Origin: Glycine soja
Taxonomy: Eukaryota; Streptophyta; Magnoliopsida; Fabales; Fabaceae
Direction of reading: 5' to 3'
DNA: 64,000 bases
Assembly (NCBI RefSeq): GCF_004193775.1
Contig: NC_041008.1
Location: forward strand, 7,270,731 to 7,334,730
The notes under the pieces were generated by a model, which worked only from the letters and a program-made list of their open reading frames with translations, searched no databases and was not told the DNA's origin. This document shows, one piece after another, positions 36,598 through 48,120 of this stretch. Each line of letters starts with the position of its first letter. Position 1 is the first letter of the stretch. The translations under genes and the position numbers were made by a program.

Positions 36598-37689
36598 GGT
36601 ATATCTCACTATCCTTTATCCTCACTTCACTAATATTTTTTTATATAATTTATTTTTCTCTTATTTTTCACAATTATTTTATTTGTGTTGAGTAATGACT
36701 GATTTTTTTTGTTTTAATTTGAGGTTTGGGTTGATCGTATTTTGGTTTATCAATTTGGGTTTCCATTGATATTTTTCTGTTTTTAAAGGCTTTTTCTTTT
36801 TCTTGTTCTTTATATGTCGTCATGGCATGCATTTTGTGGAGTTTGAGGTTGTTAGGTTTACATGTCATGCGCTTATTTGTTGGTTTTGTGTTTTTAGGTG
36901 TGGATGAAAGTTGAGAAAATCCTTTATTTAACAATATAAAACAATATAGTGAATTTTAAAATATTTTAACTTTTTGGCAATTTTTTAAATTTTTAATGTA
37001 TTATTGGTGTAAAAAATTTATATTGTAGACCAATAAAAATTGATGACAAATATAACATTTTTTTCATTTGTTGTTACAGTCAATTAAAAAAAAGAGTGTA
37101 ATAAATATTATTAAATACTAATAACTTGACAACCAAACAAAGCAACTGTTGAGTCTTATTGATGACTCCAAGACACGTGTAGCTAAACCCGAATGCAAGG
37201 GAAACGTGTCTTAGTGACACACCCACAACAAACCGTAATGGTAGACTCGTAAATTTCACCCAAAACCGTGTCCATTTAGAATACAAGATGAAACAAAGAG
37301 AGAAATTAAAGAAACGCTCACGCGCTTACACTCACATGACGTCGTTGTAGGTCATGTCGGTGTTCATGAATAGGCACAAATCCCCTACAATAAAACCTCG
37401 CTCCTCTCCTCCCCTTCATTCTTCACATTGCTTCTTCATTTTTCCTTCAATTTTCTCTTATGCTTTCTCATTTTTGTTCTTTAATGCACCGTTTTGTGAT
37501 TCACTCTTCTTCTTCTTCTTCACCATGACTTCACTAATCGAGCCACAACAACATTTCAAGTGATTACCCCCTTTCTCTTTCATTCATTCCAATTCTCAAA
37601 CTCTTTTTTTAATTCTTTGCATTGAAACTCAGTTTTTTTTTTTTTGCGAGAGTAGAGTGTGTTTTGGTGGAAGTAGTTCTCATCAAGAA

Positions 37690-37764
37690 ATGGACATTAA
37701 CATCATTGGGATTCCACCTCCGACAAAGAAGAATAGTGCTTCCAATTCCATGAAGCAGAAAAAG
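37690..37764 (+). pseudogene. First-exon copy B (MDINIIGIPPP...)
   Basis: The second copy of the exon starts MDINIIGIPPPTKKN, is one codon longer (an extra AAG), and ends SMKQKK before the donor AAG|GTATATC. The same leader and intron surround it. Confidence 0.6.
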
Positions 37765-38394
37765 GTATATCTCACTAATCATTTTTTATTATTAAATTTG
37801 ATTTTTTTTTTCACAATTATTTTATTTATGACGAGTATTGATTGATTTTTTTTATTCTTTTGGTTTTAATTTGAGATTTGGGGGTGATCATATTTTGCTT
37901 GATCAATTTGGGTTTTAGTTGGCATTTTTTAATTTTTTAAAGGCTTCTTCTTCTTCTTATGTCATCGTGTCATGCATTTTGTGGAGTTCGAGATTGTCGG
38001 TTTGCATGCTATGAGCTTAATTTGTTGGGTTTTTTTTATTTTATTTTTAGGTGTGGGATGAAAGTTGAGAAAATACTTTATTCAACAATATAAAACAATA
38101 TAATGAATTTTAAAAGATTTGATTTTTTTTGTCAATTTTTTACATATCATTAGTAAAAAATATTTATATTGTTGACCGGTAAAAAATGATAACAAATATA
38201 ACCTTTTTTTCATTTGTTATTACACTCAATTAAAAAATAGAGTGTAATAAATATTATTTAATACTAATTATAATAACTTAACCTCCAAATAAAGTAATCG
38301 TTGCGTTTTATTGGTGAATGCAAGACACATGTAGCTTAATCCGAACACAAGGGAATGTGTCTTACTGGTCAATGGAAGCAGTTCTTACCCGTAA

Positions 38395-38465
38395 ATGAAC
38401 CCTGACATCATTTAGATTCCACCTCCAACTAAGAATAATGCTTTCAAATCCATGAAGCAGAAAGA
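38395..38465 (+). pseudogene. First-exon copy C, with stop codon
   Basis: The third copy starts ATGAACCCTGACATCATT and then has TAG at codon 7, so it is broken. It retains ATGAAGCAGAAAGAG and the donor GTATATC, which is also the left tip of the 238-bp palindrome. Confidence 0.7.
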
Positions 38466-38703
38466 GGTATATCTCACTATCCTCCATCCTCACCTGACTA
38501 ATATTTTTTAAAATTTAATTTTCTCTTATTTTCTCACAATTATTTTATTGAATAACATTTATTACACATTTTTTTAATAAATATATATTTATTTAAAAAA
38601 TGTGTAATAAATGTTATTCAATAAAATAATTGTGAGAAAATAAGAGAAAATTAAATTTAAAAAAATATTAGTCAGGTGAGGATGGAGGATAGTGAGATAT
38701 ACC
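38466..38703. repeat. 238-bp near-perfect palindrome with no spacer
   Basis: The two 119-base arms (38466-38584 and 38585-38703) are reverse complements with about two mismatches (one pair is 38575/38594). The arms begin GGTATATCTCACTATCCTCC, the intron start of the first-exon module. The centre TAAATATATATTTA is itself palindromic. The next 119 bases (38704-38822) are a diverged direct copy of the right arm. Confidence 0.95.
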
Positions 38704-39185
38704 ATTATTTATTTAAAAAATTGTAATAAATATTATTAAATAAAATAATTGTCAGAAAATAAGAGAAAACTAAATTTAAAAAACGATTAGTCAGGTGAGG
38801 ATGAAAGATAGTGAGATATACCTCTTTCTGTTTCATGGATTTGAAAGCATTATTCTCAGTTGGAGGTGAAATTTGAATGATGTCAGGGTCCATTTACTGG
38901 TAAGAACTGCTTCCATTGAAATACACTCTACTTCTGTGAAAACAAAAAAAATGATATTGTTTCAATGCAGAGAATTAAAAAAGAATTAGAGAGAGCGAAA
39001 GAGAAAGGGAGTAATCACTTAAAATGTTGTTGTGACTCGATTGGTGGAGTCATGGCGAAGAAGAAGAACAAGAATCAAAGAGAATTTAAAGCGGTGCATT
39101 TTAGATAGCAAAAGAGAAATTCGAATGGGAGAATGAAGAAGGAATGTGAAGAGTGAAAGGGGAGGATAAAAGGAAGGTTTTTATT
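38704..39185 (-). repeat. Inverted copy of the first-exon module (copy D)
   Basis: On the minus strand this carries the 5' leader (39185-38894), the exon from the ATG at 38893 to about 38823 (MDPDIIQISPPTENNAF... ending SMKQKE), the donor and 119 bases of intron. It is the mirror of unit C. Exon D is open, unlike C. The leader matches units A and B (CTTCACATTCCTTCTTCATT and similar). Confidence 0.88.
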
Positions 39186-39721
39186 TTCCAAACCGAAAAA
39201 ATCGTAGCAAAACCTATTGTTATTGGACCAATTCAGTTTTTTATATATTTTCCAAATTGTGCAATTTGATTCGGTTCGAGTTTGACATATTGAAATCAAA
39301 TTAAACCAAACTAAACCGCATTATTATGTATGTTATTTTATGATTTTTTTTAATGTTTCCATTGGAAACAAGTATTATGTATGTTATTTAATGTTTTTCT
39401 AAGTTTAGTTGTTTTTACTTTTAAGTTAAATAATTATTAAGTATTATTTAACTATTAATGTTTTACATTAACTCTAATTATTAAAACTTTTATTGTTCAT
39501 TTAAGTTAAATGATTATTATTTAAACATTTTTTTATTTTAAATATGTACAGTAAAATTTTAAAATTTGTACAATTTAATTTCATTTAAATTTCATAATTA
39601 ATTTAAACTGATCATACTTACTTTTTTTTTAAGTTTGATTTCGAACTCATTTGAAGGTTAAACCGTACAACAAACACCCATATCAATACTATATAGTAAG
39701 ATTAAAACTTACATAGTATTA
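39186..39721. other. AT-rich intergenic DNA
   Basis: No gene is seen. AACCGAA/TTCGGTT-type words near 39190-39290 and AACCGTACAA near 39660 hint at a short inverted-repeat element without clear borders. Confidence 0.4.
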
Positions 39722-41213
39722 GAATGCATGCCCTATTTAACTTTGTTTATATAGTAAAGTAATAAATTAGTTCCTCACTTTTAAAAAATGTCAATTTGGT
39801 CCTTGAGATTTAAAAAATGTCAAAATGATCCTCGACTTTACATTTCGTTTGTCACGTTAGTCCCTGCCGTTAGTAGTCTCTTAACACTGTTAGTAAATGG
39901 GTGATGTGGCACGTTAAGTGCCACCTGGACACACATGTGAAACTTCCACATCAGTTTCTTCTACTTGCTACGTAAGGAGAGACTTAATTGACATTAAAGG
40001 GACTAAAATGACATAATTTAGGTGATCATCTTTTTTCCCAAAATGTTAAAACCCTAACGACTACTTTAATATTCACGCTTTCATTCCATTTTTTCTCCTA
40101 CTCATACTCTCATCCAATTCTTATTTTTCTCCTATTCATCTTTCTCCATCTTTGTAGTTCTTCTTCTATTATTTTGTGGTCTATCATGTCTGCTAATTCA
40201 AGCAAGGGGGAATGCCATGTCAAACCGTCTTTGCTATTGTCGTAGAAGAGCTACCATTCGAATAACAAGGACGACAAGGAATAATCAGAGACTGTTTTAT
40301 GCTTATCCATTACCACAAGTAAGTAATGTGTCTATTTCAAACTTGGCTGCTCTATTTTCAAAGTTGACCCGACATTGCTCCTTAAAAGCTCATAAGCATA
40401 ATCTCAGACTCTGTCATATTGCTCCTTCTCACTCCCCTCAACCAATTCCTTAGCTACTTTCATTGCTCTAAATATCTTTCTCACATCAATTTGGACACCA
40501 TACTCCTTTTATAAAAAACAAGTGCTTCATTGTATTTCAAACTTGGTTGCTCTCGGATTTTATCTTCCAACTTTTTCACTACTCATTGTCTAGTTGCTTG
40601 TTTGTTTCTAAAACCCCGACAACAATTGTGTTCATCTTCAAAGCTTTTGATTTGGAAGCTATTTCTGCCCACATTCTTATTGCAAAAAAATTCTCAATCA
40701 CACCCAGGCTGACTACATTTATTTGGCAAAGGGTGACGAAGCACGACAACCACTACCACCACTCGGAGAGCAATGATCGACGTGGACCTAGCACATGAAC
40801 GATATCCTTCAACCATAGGAGGGAAAAAATGGTGAGAGAAAATTCATTACGTTTTCAATTAGACTAAAAACTATTAGGGATCAATTTGACACTATATACA
40901 AAAATTGATTTTTCATTTTCCAATATAACATTTAAAATTATGTCATATTAGTGCCTATGACGTGACATTGCTTATTTCTCAACTACGCTTGTCACGTGTG
41001 CGTCCAGATGACACACGTGTCACATTACACATTTATTAACGGTGTTAAAAGACTACTAACAACAGAGATTGACATGATAAATGAAATGTAAAGTCGATGA
41101 TCATTTTAACATTTTTTAGATCTCAGGAGTCAAATTGATGGCGCCTTCAAAAATTAAGGACTAATTTGATACTTTAGTATATATAAAAACAAAGTTAAAT
41201 ACGCATGCATTCC
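39722..41213. mobile_element. Long-TIR non-autonomous DNA transposon (MULE-like)
   Basis: The ends form terminal inverted repeats of roughly 200 bp: left about 39722-39935, right about 40975-41213. They share GAATGCATGC, TATTTAACTTTGTTT, AAATTAGT(T)CC, CGACTTTACATTTC and GTTAGTAGTCT. No transposase is seen. The interior carries a GRF zinc-finger-like fragment. Long TIRs suggest a Mutator-like element, but I could not find a clean 9-bp target duplication, so the family is inferred. Confidence 0.75.
40186..40330 (+). pseudogene. GRF-type zinc-finger gene fragment
   Basis: ATG at about 40187 gives MSANSSKG; a frame change then gives CYCRRRATIRITRTTRNNQ and RLFYAYPLPQ. This matches the plant GRF zinc-finger pattern (C-x-C...R..T..N..R.FY.CP), except that the third Cys is replaced (YAYP instead of YxCP). 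A GTAAGT follows at about 40320. Frame-broken and short, so a captured or decayed gene piece inside the TIR element. Confidence 0.55.
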
Positions 41214-41315
41214 AATTCTCAGTTCTGATCTCGATAATTAAAAATGGACAACTCGACAAATTAAAAGAAACTTTTGAAGTATTCAAATATTATTTCCTGG
41301 ACGAAAACGAGAGAA

Positions 41316-41323
41316 TTTATAAA
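41316..41323 (+). promoter_or_regulatory. Candidate TATA box of EG16
   Basis: TTTATAAA about 65 bp before the ATG, between the right end of the TIR element and the gene. Confidence 0.4.
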
Positions 41324-41384
41324 CTGATGAGTGTAGTAACATCATTTTAAATCCATTTTATTTGAATTGGCATTTCACATTCCA

Positions 41385-42002
41385 ATGGCCGATGCAGCGA
41401 CCCAACCTTTGAAGGAGATTGCGATCGACTACACCCCCGAGGCCTGTTCCCACTGCGCCACCTCCAACACCATCACCCTCACCTACGACCACCGCGGCGG
41501 CGCGCGGTGGCGCACCGCATCCCGCTTCCGCTCCGGTACGTTCTCCGCCCTCATCCGGTGTCCCTCCGGCGACACGAGCGGCCTCAACTTCAACCTCTAC
41601 CTCTCCTCCCTGGAGGGCGACAAGTCCCAGGACGAGATCGACTTCGAGTTTCTGGGCCGCGACAGGACCATCGTACAAACGAACTTCTACTCCGAAGGCG
41701 TAGGAAACAAGGAGAGGATCCACCATTTAGGGTTCGATGCTTCCGATGGGTTTCATGAGTACGTGATTGTGTGGGGGAGCGACGCGATCGAGTGGCGCGT
41801 GGATGGGAAGGTGGTGAGGAGGGAGGAGAGGAAGGAGGGGGAGGGGTTTCCGGAGAAGGCTATGTTTTTGTACGCTTCGGTGTGGGATGCAAGTTGGGTT
41901 GCTGAAGGGAAGTGGTGTGGGAAGTACTGTGGGGGTGATGAGCCTTATGTTTGTGTCTACAGGGACATTCGTGTTCCCGTTGGAACTTCTGTTGTGGATT
42001 GA
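41385..42002 (+). CDS. EG16: GH16 endoglucanase, EG16 type (205 aa)
   Basis: A single exon of 205 aa from ATG 41385 (context CCAATGGC). It begins MADAATQPLKEIAIDYTPEA. The GH16 active-site motif DEIDFEFLG places the nucleophile at E84, D86 and the acid/base at E88. Other family features are GLNFNLYLSSLEGDKSQ, IVQTNFYSEGVGN, FHEYVIVWG and FLYASVWDASW. It has no signal peptide and no C-terminal XET_C domain, unlike the ~290-aa XTH proteins. Those absences define the plant EG16 group (poplar and grape enzymes with endo-glucanase activity on mixed-linkage glucan and xyloglucan). The first ~400 bp are very GC-rich, unlike everything nearby. The upstream TIR element ends only about 170 bp before the ATG. 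Confidence 0.9.
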   Translation: MADAATQPLKEIAIDYTPEACSHCATSNTITLTYDHRGGARWRTASRFRSGTFSALIRCPSGDTSGLNFNLYLSSLEGDKSQDEIDFEFLGRDRTIVQTNFYSEGVGNKERIHHLGFDASDGFHEYVIVWGSDAIEWRVDGKVVRREERKEGEGFPEKAMFLYASVWDASWVAEGKWCGKYCGGDEPYVCVYRDIRVPVGTSVVD

Positions 42003-44551
42003 GTATTCACCTCTTTTTTATCGATAATTTTTCTCCTTCTAAGAGACATTTGGTGAGATTCTTCCCTTTTAATTATATTTTTTTATTTATTTATAAATCT
42101 TGAATTCAAACCTAAAGAAACACACTCACGAACCACTTAAAATTGTTGGTATAAGTGGGTGACTCTTAATCTAGTAAGTTGTGGTGTGGTTTTGGGGTTG
42201 TATTCTTTTGTTGAGTGTTTTTTTTTTTTTTTTAATAACTTGTTTGCCATAATGTATGGTTCCGTTATTGTTTCTTTTTTGCTTTTTCTCTGGTGTTTTT
42301 TTTTTAAATATCGGAAATTAGGAATAAATTGAATGCATTATGAATGTTCAGTATAGAGATGAATACAATAGCTGCATGCCTTGCTGCTTTAGCCCATGAC
42401 CAAGCACTTGGATTGCATTGCTTAGATACACCACTTAGGAGGGAAACTAGTTTGCATCAATGCAAACAAGAATTCACACTTTCCAAAGAACAAAAATCGG
42501 AAGCAACATATAATGTCATTCATGTTCAACGCATTCAACTGTGAACCAAATACACACCTAGGGTGTGTTGGGTTTGGTGTTTGGACACCCAATATGAGGC
42601 TTACTTCTTATGGAAAGTTGCGTTGCTTGTTTTGCAAACCATTTTTCTAGTTGAGTTAAACACATTTTTCATTTTCATCCAAACCGAAATTTGTCCCAAA
42701 ACTACTCCTGACTTGTTTTTTTTGTTGGACTTGCTTTTTTGTTGGACGTAGGAAGCTCCAAACATAAATTAAATTACATTATACTTACTTTCAAGTAAAC
42801 TTAAGTTTACATAGTTAAGTTCAACCAAACTTTGCCGTTTCAAATGCGATGGTACAAAGTCCAACACACTTTCACCACAGAAGCAAGAAAGATGATGTTA
42901 TCTGGAAACAGAGATTGAATGTAAATAGAGGTTGGAACCGGGCATCCAAACACACGCCAGTAGTTCCGTTTGTTTGCTTCTTCAGGATGTAATGGATTTA
43001 TCTGCACCCTGCTCTATTTGTTTGTGGTTTGGGCTTTAGCCCTCCTTTATAACAAAAAATAAAAAGGTTATGTGATTGAAAAACAAGGGAACGTTTGATG
43101 CTTAATGTGAGACTGCACGGTATACAGAATTGGGATTTGAATGTGAGTAATGATTAAAGAAAGTAATTTTTATTGTTAACAATGAAATCAACAACTGACA
43201 TTTCAATACATTGATAATTTATCATGTATATACAGGTAACATTGCCTGTTGATTTTATAATAAATGACTTAAACTACTCACTATAGAGGAATTGTTAAGA
43301 GCAGAATCCAAGAAATTGAGCTATTGTACAACATTTTAGGTTGCTTGTTATCTTGAAGTTTGCTTATAGCACAAACAATTTTGGGGGTGATATAGTGCGT
43401 AGGTGGTGCATGTGTATTGTAATTATTTTTCATTTTTTAGGAAATTAAACCCATCCTAATTGACATGATCTCAGTGATTAAATGAAAATTTTACAGAATG
43501 CAACATTCCAATCTGAATTATGAAACAGAGGTCAATTTCAAGTTTCTGATTCTTCTGCATACTAGTACTTATCTATACACTGACCTTTAATGCGTTAATA
43601 TACATTAAGGGTCTACTAGTTTTCTTGGTAATTTCTACATTTTTATTCTAGGCTCGTTTCCCCTGATGATGGTCAGGTTCTCAAATTTAGTTTATGATGA
43701 ACCGTCTGAATGGTTACTTGATATTGAGACATTGCTGGGAGAATTCATTCACAAGTCTACCTAAGTCAGTCCTCACCGTAATTAAGCACAAGCTGATGGA
43801 CATTGACTTGTACCATTTTTCTCGTCTAGCTTGATTAAAGCCACCAAGAAGGACATTGATGATCATGTGTTGAATAACCTTCATGCAAGGGCACGCAGCT
43901 TTATCACAAGTTGGGATTGGATGGCAATTAATTAGGAAGGAAAATGTTTTATTTATAAAATTAAAATGGGACAAGTTTTAATGTTTTCTTTGATTTTGAG
44001 AGATATTTTTGAACTAGGTCTATACAAGTGAAAGGTTGGGATAATTGTATAATAGAGAATGCTAACAAAAGAAGGGTAACTTCTTGGGAAAACACGACTG
44101 TTTAGCTTGGCCTGGCCATAACATGTTCACATTCTGATTATTAGTTAAATTCATTTAAACAATAATTTATTTACAGTTTACCACATATATGAAAAGTGTT
44201 TGCCGTTAATCAGATGTGACTAACTTTAGGTAATTAGCTAAATCAATTCAACGAATATAATGGTCAATCAGATATGCAAACGAAAATGTTCAACTTGTTG
44301 GTGAAGCCCCCAAAAGAGGGGTCTTTTACCCAACTTTATGACTTTGGTTGATTACTTGGAAATGAATTCTCAGTTTTCCGGACATTACTTTTTGAGAATA
44401 ATCTTCCCCGCAAACAAAAATGTCTTGACATTATGGTTTTGCACAGCAACTAATATTGTGCTTGCAACTTTTCCTGGCTGTTAACTTTTTTTTCGTGTGT
44501 GAAATACATTATTTTATATTAATGGGCTTGTTACTTTCAAATTCAGATACT
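42003..44551. other. Intergenic DNA, EG16 3' flank
   Basis: No gene is seen. The first few hundred bases should be the EG16 3'UTR. GTGTTTGGACACCC near 42576 and TCCAAACACACG near 42942 are weakly inverted, a possible ~400-bp MITE without a confirmed target duplication. Confidence 0.4.
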
Positions 44552-44560
44552 TTCATGTAA

Positions 44561-44904
44561 GGGTGTTGCTAGGTGCAACCAGCATTATTGTTGGTGCACC
44601 CAGCATTTTTTTAAAATGCCAAAATTACCCCTGCGCTTTCTTCGCATTTGTGATGCGTGTGTATAAGGGTGGTCCGTAAATCTTACGGATCCGTAAGCCT
44701 TTTACGGATCAAGATCCGTATGTTGATATTAGGCGCATATGGATCAAGTTAATCCGTATGTTAATATTAAGCGCATATGGATCAACTTGATTTGTATGTC
44801 TTTTATGGATCAACTTAAAGGTTTACGGATCAAGAGTATTTCAGTCTTTTCTCCTTAAGTGCTGGGTGCACCAGCAATAATGCTGGGTGCACCTAACAAC
44901 ACCC
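44561..44904. mobile_element. 344-bp MULE-type MITE
   Basis: Terminal inverted repeats of about 45 bp (GGGTGTTG(C/T)TAGGTGCA(A/C)CC, AGCATTATTG(T/C)TGGTGC) bound the element. A perfect 9-bp target duplication TTCATGTAA flanks it (44552-44560 and 44905-44913). The inside has repeated GGATCAA and CCGTATGTT(A/G)ATATTA words and no coding capacity. A 9-bp duplication points to the Mutator superfamily. Confidence 0.9.
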
Positions 44905-44913
44905 TTCATGTAA

Positions 44914-47900
44914 TTGCAAGAGTTATATCCTTATAGTGTGTGCATTGGATAAAGGCATAAAACTAAGTAGAATTCATATTTTTTGTTTGAGGGATGTCAA
45001 GCTGTCAGCGTTATTAAGCCCATCTTGTTTATGAGAATTCTATTTGATTCCATTCAACAATAGTATTTTCTCATATACTGGTGATTTTGGTGATGCACAT
45101 GTGTGCCCTGTTGCTAATTGCTTTAGATGTGAAAATTGTTGGGCGGGTAAAGTGAAGTTAGGTTTAATTATACGCATGGAATGTTAAACTTTGGGCCGAA
45201 ACACCTTTTAGATCCTTGTTTGAAAAAAAAAACTTTTAGATTTTTTTATATAAATGAAAAAAAAAAGTTTAGTGTTTAGTTAGATTTTTCATAAAATAAA
45301 AAACTTATTGGGTATTCATTAAAGCAGATTGTCAAGTGCTAAATAAAAATTATATGATGTGACATTTATTTGTAGATGTGAAAGAGATTTTTACTAACGT
45401 TTTATAAATTGATTATCCAATTTATCAGTTTTTTTTCATGAACTTGAACAAAAATCTATGTTAATTCAACATAAAATAGCTTGAAACTGAACAAGCTAGA
45501 ATCTTGAAGATTTTGACATAGCGATTATCATATGAATTTATTAAACTAATTTTCGCTTTAATTTAAGTGAGCATGTACTTGTATATCACAAGTTATTGCA
45601 TAACGATTAACGACTCTGAATGCGAGTTTTAAATTGTTGTACTTTTTTCTGATAATTTTTTTTGTTATATTTTAAATTATGTCTGACTTGGATCAGTTTG
45701 GATGTAATACACTTGCTATATATATACGTTTTCAAGAGTATACTTATGCACGGGTGAAAATGACGACGAATAATTTTTTTAGTCTCTATCTTACGTTAGA
45801 GCTACATTATTTTGGAACCAAACGGAAGAGAATAAAAATCATTCTGAGTGATGAAAAGCAATTCTCGAAATTCTCTCTATGTAAATCCGAATTGGCCCGT
45901 AGGCATCATTGGCTATAATTGGGAAACATATATGCTTATCAAATTCTTTGCATTTTCATTGATTTTAGCTTTTGGGGATTTAACGTGCAAGACCCTTCTC
46001 TCTTAGGAATTGAGCAAGACAATTTATAAATATCTTCCTCTCTTAATATATATTGTTTTGATGCACTAAGCTTAGAAATTGAGATAAGTATAATTTATAA
46101 ACACCTTACTCTCTTAACATATGGAAGCATTTTTAAAGACAAGACTACATGAATTGAAATTCTATTGTTGAAAAAGGATACATGTATAATTTTTTTGGCA
46201 TAGGTGGTGGATGAAATACTATAGCTAATTAATCAACCTGTTCTAGCTAACTAACCTGTTTCCTCGAAAAGCTGTCCAGGAAAGAAGAAGAATATGCTTT
46301 GCAATTTGGAAATTAAAAATTTAATGAGACGAAGCAATAACTTGTTGCATTTCTTTTTCAACTTCACAAGTTAACTATTTATTTTGGTCATTAGTTGACT
46401 TGCTTACAAAGCAAGATAGCACCCGGTTTTGTTGTAACCCGTCATTAATAATTTCGCATTAAAGATAATCTATATTGAAGAGATCTATTAAACAGAGTAA
46501 AAAGGTTGAATATGAGATTAATTGGATTATCTCTGTGATAGTATAAGTACCTTGTCAGAGCTACAAGCTTATCTTGCCGGCTGCTAAACTTAACATACGA
46601 GGATTAATTAATTATAACGGGGATCTCAAAAAAAAAAAAAACCCTGTAAGATTCAAACCTACAAATAAATATTTCATCTTGATTCTTGGTAACTAATAAA
46701 TAATTAATATTTTATGGCAAGTACTTAAAATTTATGAAGAAGGAAATAAAAACGTTAGCATGTTGATAATAAATATTTTTTTTTCTTAAACATAATGATT
46801 AATTGTGACTCAACTACTAATGTTAAAAAGTCATCAAATTTAGTATGCAAACCTTAAGGGGTTGGTTTAGTAGGTAAGCAAACAATATACATGAATGGAA
46901 ACGTAAATAAATAATCTATGACCGAAAATCAAGAAACAGTACTACACATGGTTGAACAATATCACCCTCTCCTCCATTTGCCAATACTTTGTTGCAATCC
47001 TATTCCAATATTTATTTGATATTGATAACAACAAACCATTGTGTCCTCTTAAGCATCGCAGGCAAGAACCCTTCTAGTACAGTACTAGTCATACACAAAT
47101 GAAAAAGAGAATTGAAAAATTGATTATTATTTGTTGAACAAACAAAATTGAGGTATACCGTATACATTTGTTTCATCATGGGAGTAAGTCTAGTAACCAT
47201 GAAATTTGTCTTCGTAGATTTACCCACGTATAAGCTTTTGTTTGCTTATCATTTGTGCTTCGAGTGTGTTCATTTATTATTATTATTATTATTGAAAACG
47301 AAACCACTCAATAATAGTTTATGACCAAAACTGGTAATGTTTCTAAGCCCAACAAGATTGATGCATTAGTTGTGTGGATGAAAGTTAAAAACACACGTGA
47401 TTTTTAAAAAATATTCACCTGAATTATTTACTTCAATCTCAATCATGATCTAATTGTTAATATTTATTCTTCTCATTCTCACTTAACAAATTGTCAATAA
47501 ATACATATCTTATATATATGTGTGACATATCAAGTGAAAATTCTTACTAATTATTATAAGAAATAATAAACATAAATTTAATTAAGTCATATAATCATAA
47601 TGATATAGAGATTAAGAATTAATAAGTGGTTAAATGATTACTTGAAACACTCATGTATATTTATCTTTTATTCATAACACTTTTCTTTTTGCACTTATCT
47701 GTTGAAATACTATGGAATAGTTAATATTTATAATTCTCATTTTTCAAAATTTGAAAATAACAAGTTACCTGATCATTTGACGTGAAGCTTAAAGAAAAGA
47801 AAACAATGCAAACCTTTCTAACATCATATTATTATTATTATATTATTATTATTCGTACTTTGGTGGGTGACAAAACCGCAAGCAAAATGGCATCACCGCA

Positions 47901-48120
47901 ATTCTTGAACATTGGAACTTATCCTGAAGTATCCAGACAAGGAGAAATGGAGAGAAACCTGATTATGGTGCACTTTCTTCACACCGTTGAGATCTATTTT
48001 TTTGCCAAAAATCATTAGATTCAACACCCACCCTCTAAAGGCCTCAACCCTTCGATTTGTCGTTAGTTGGTCAAATCATGTCGTGGACCCCACCAAGAAT
48101 ATCATTCCAAATTTCCAATA
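44914..48120. other. Intergenic DNA, no gene seen
   Basis: Open frames here are short and without motifs. Poly-A/T tracts and two short ATT repeats (47275-47294 and about 47828-47854) are the only structure noticed. Confidence 0.5.

Larger units (their letters stand above)
35795..38465 (+). repeat. Direct tandem array of a promoter/first-exon module (3 copies)
   Basis: A module of about 1.14 kb occurs three times: unit A (about 35795-36936), unit B (about 36937-38086) and a shortened unit C (about 38087-38465). Each starts with the same AT-rich block (ACAATATA...TTGACCAATAAAA or similar), then TGTAATAAATATTA, a pyrimidine-rich leader and an ATG exon. A and B continue into an intron and a short downstream stub (TTTTTAG|GTGTGG, then GATGAAAGTTGAG). 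Unit C lost most of its leader and ends at the central palindrome. Copies differ by many substitutions, so the array is not brand new. Confidence 0.88.

Noticed and set aside
41358..41726. Antisense 122-codon frame over EG16
   Set aside because: GC-rich coding DNA commonly opens antisense frames; no motif is present.
45679..45918. 79-codon frame in intergenic DNA
   Set aside because: No family resemblance, no splice or promoter context.
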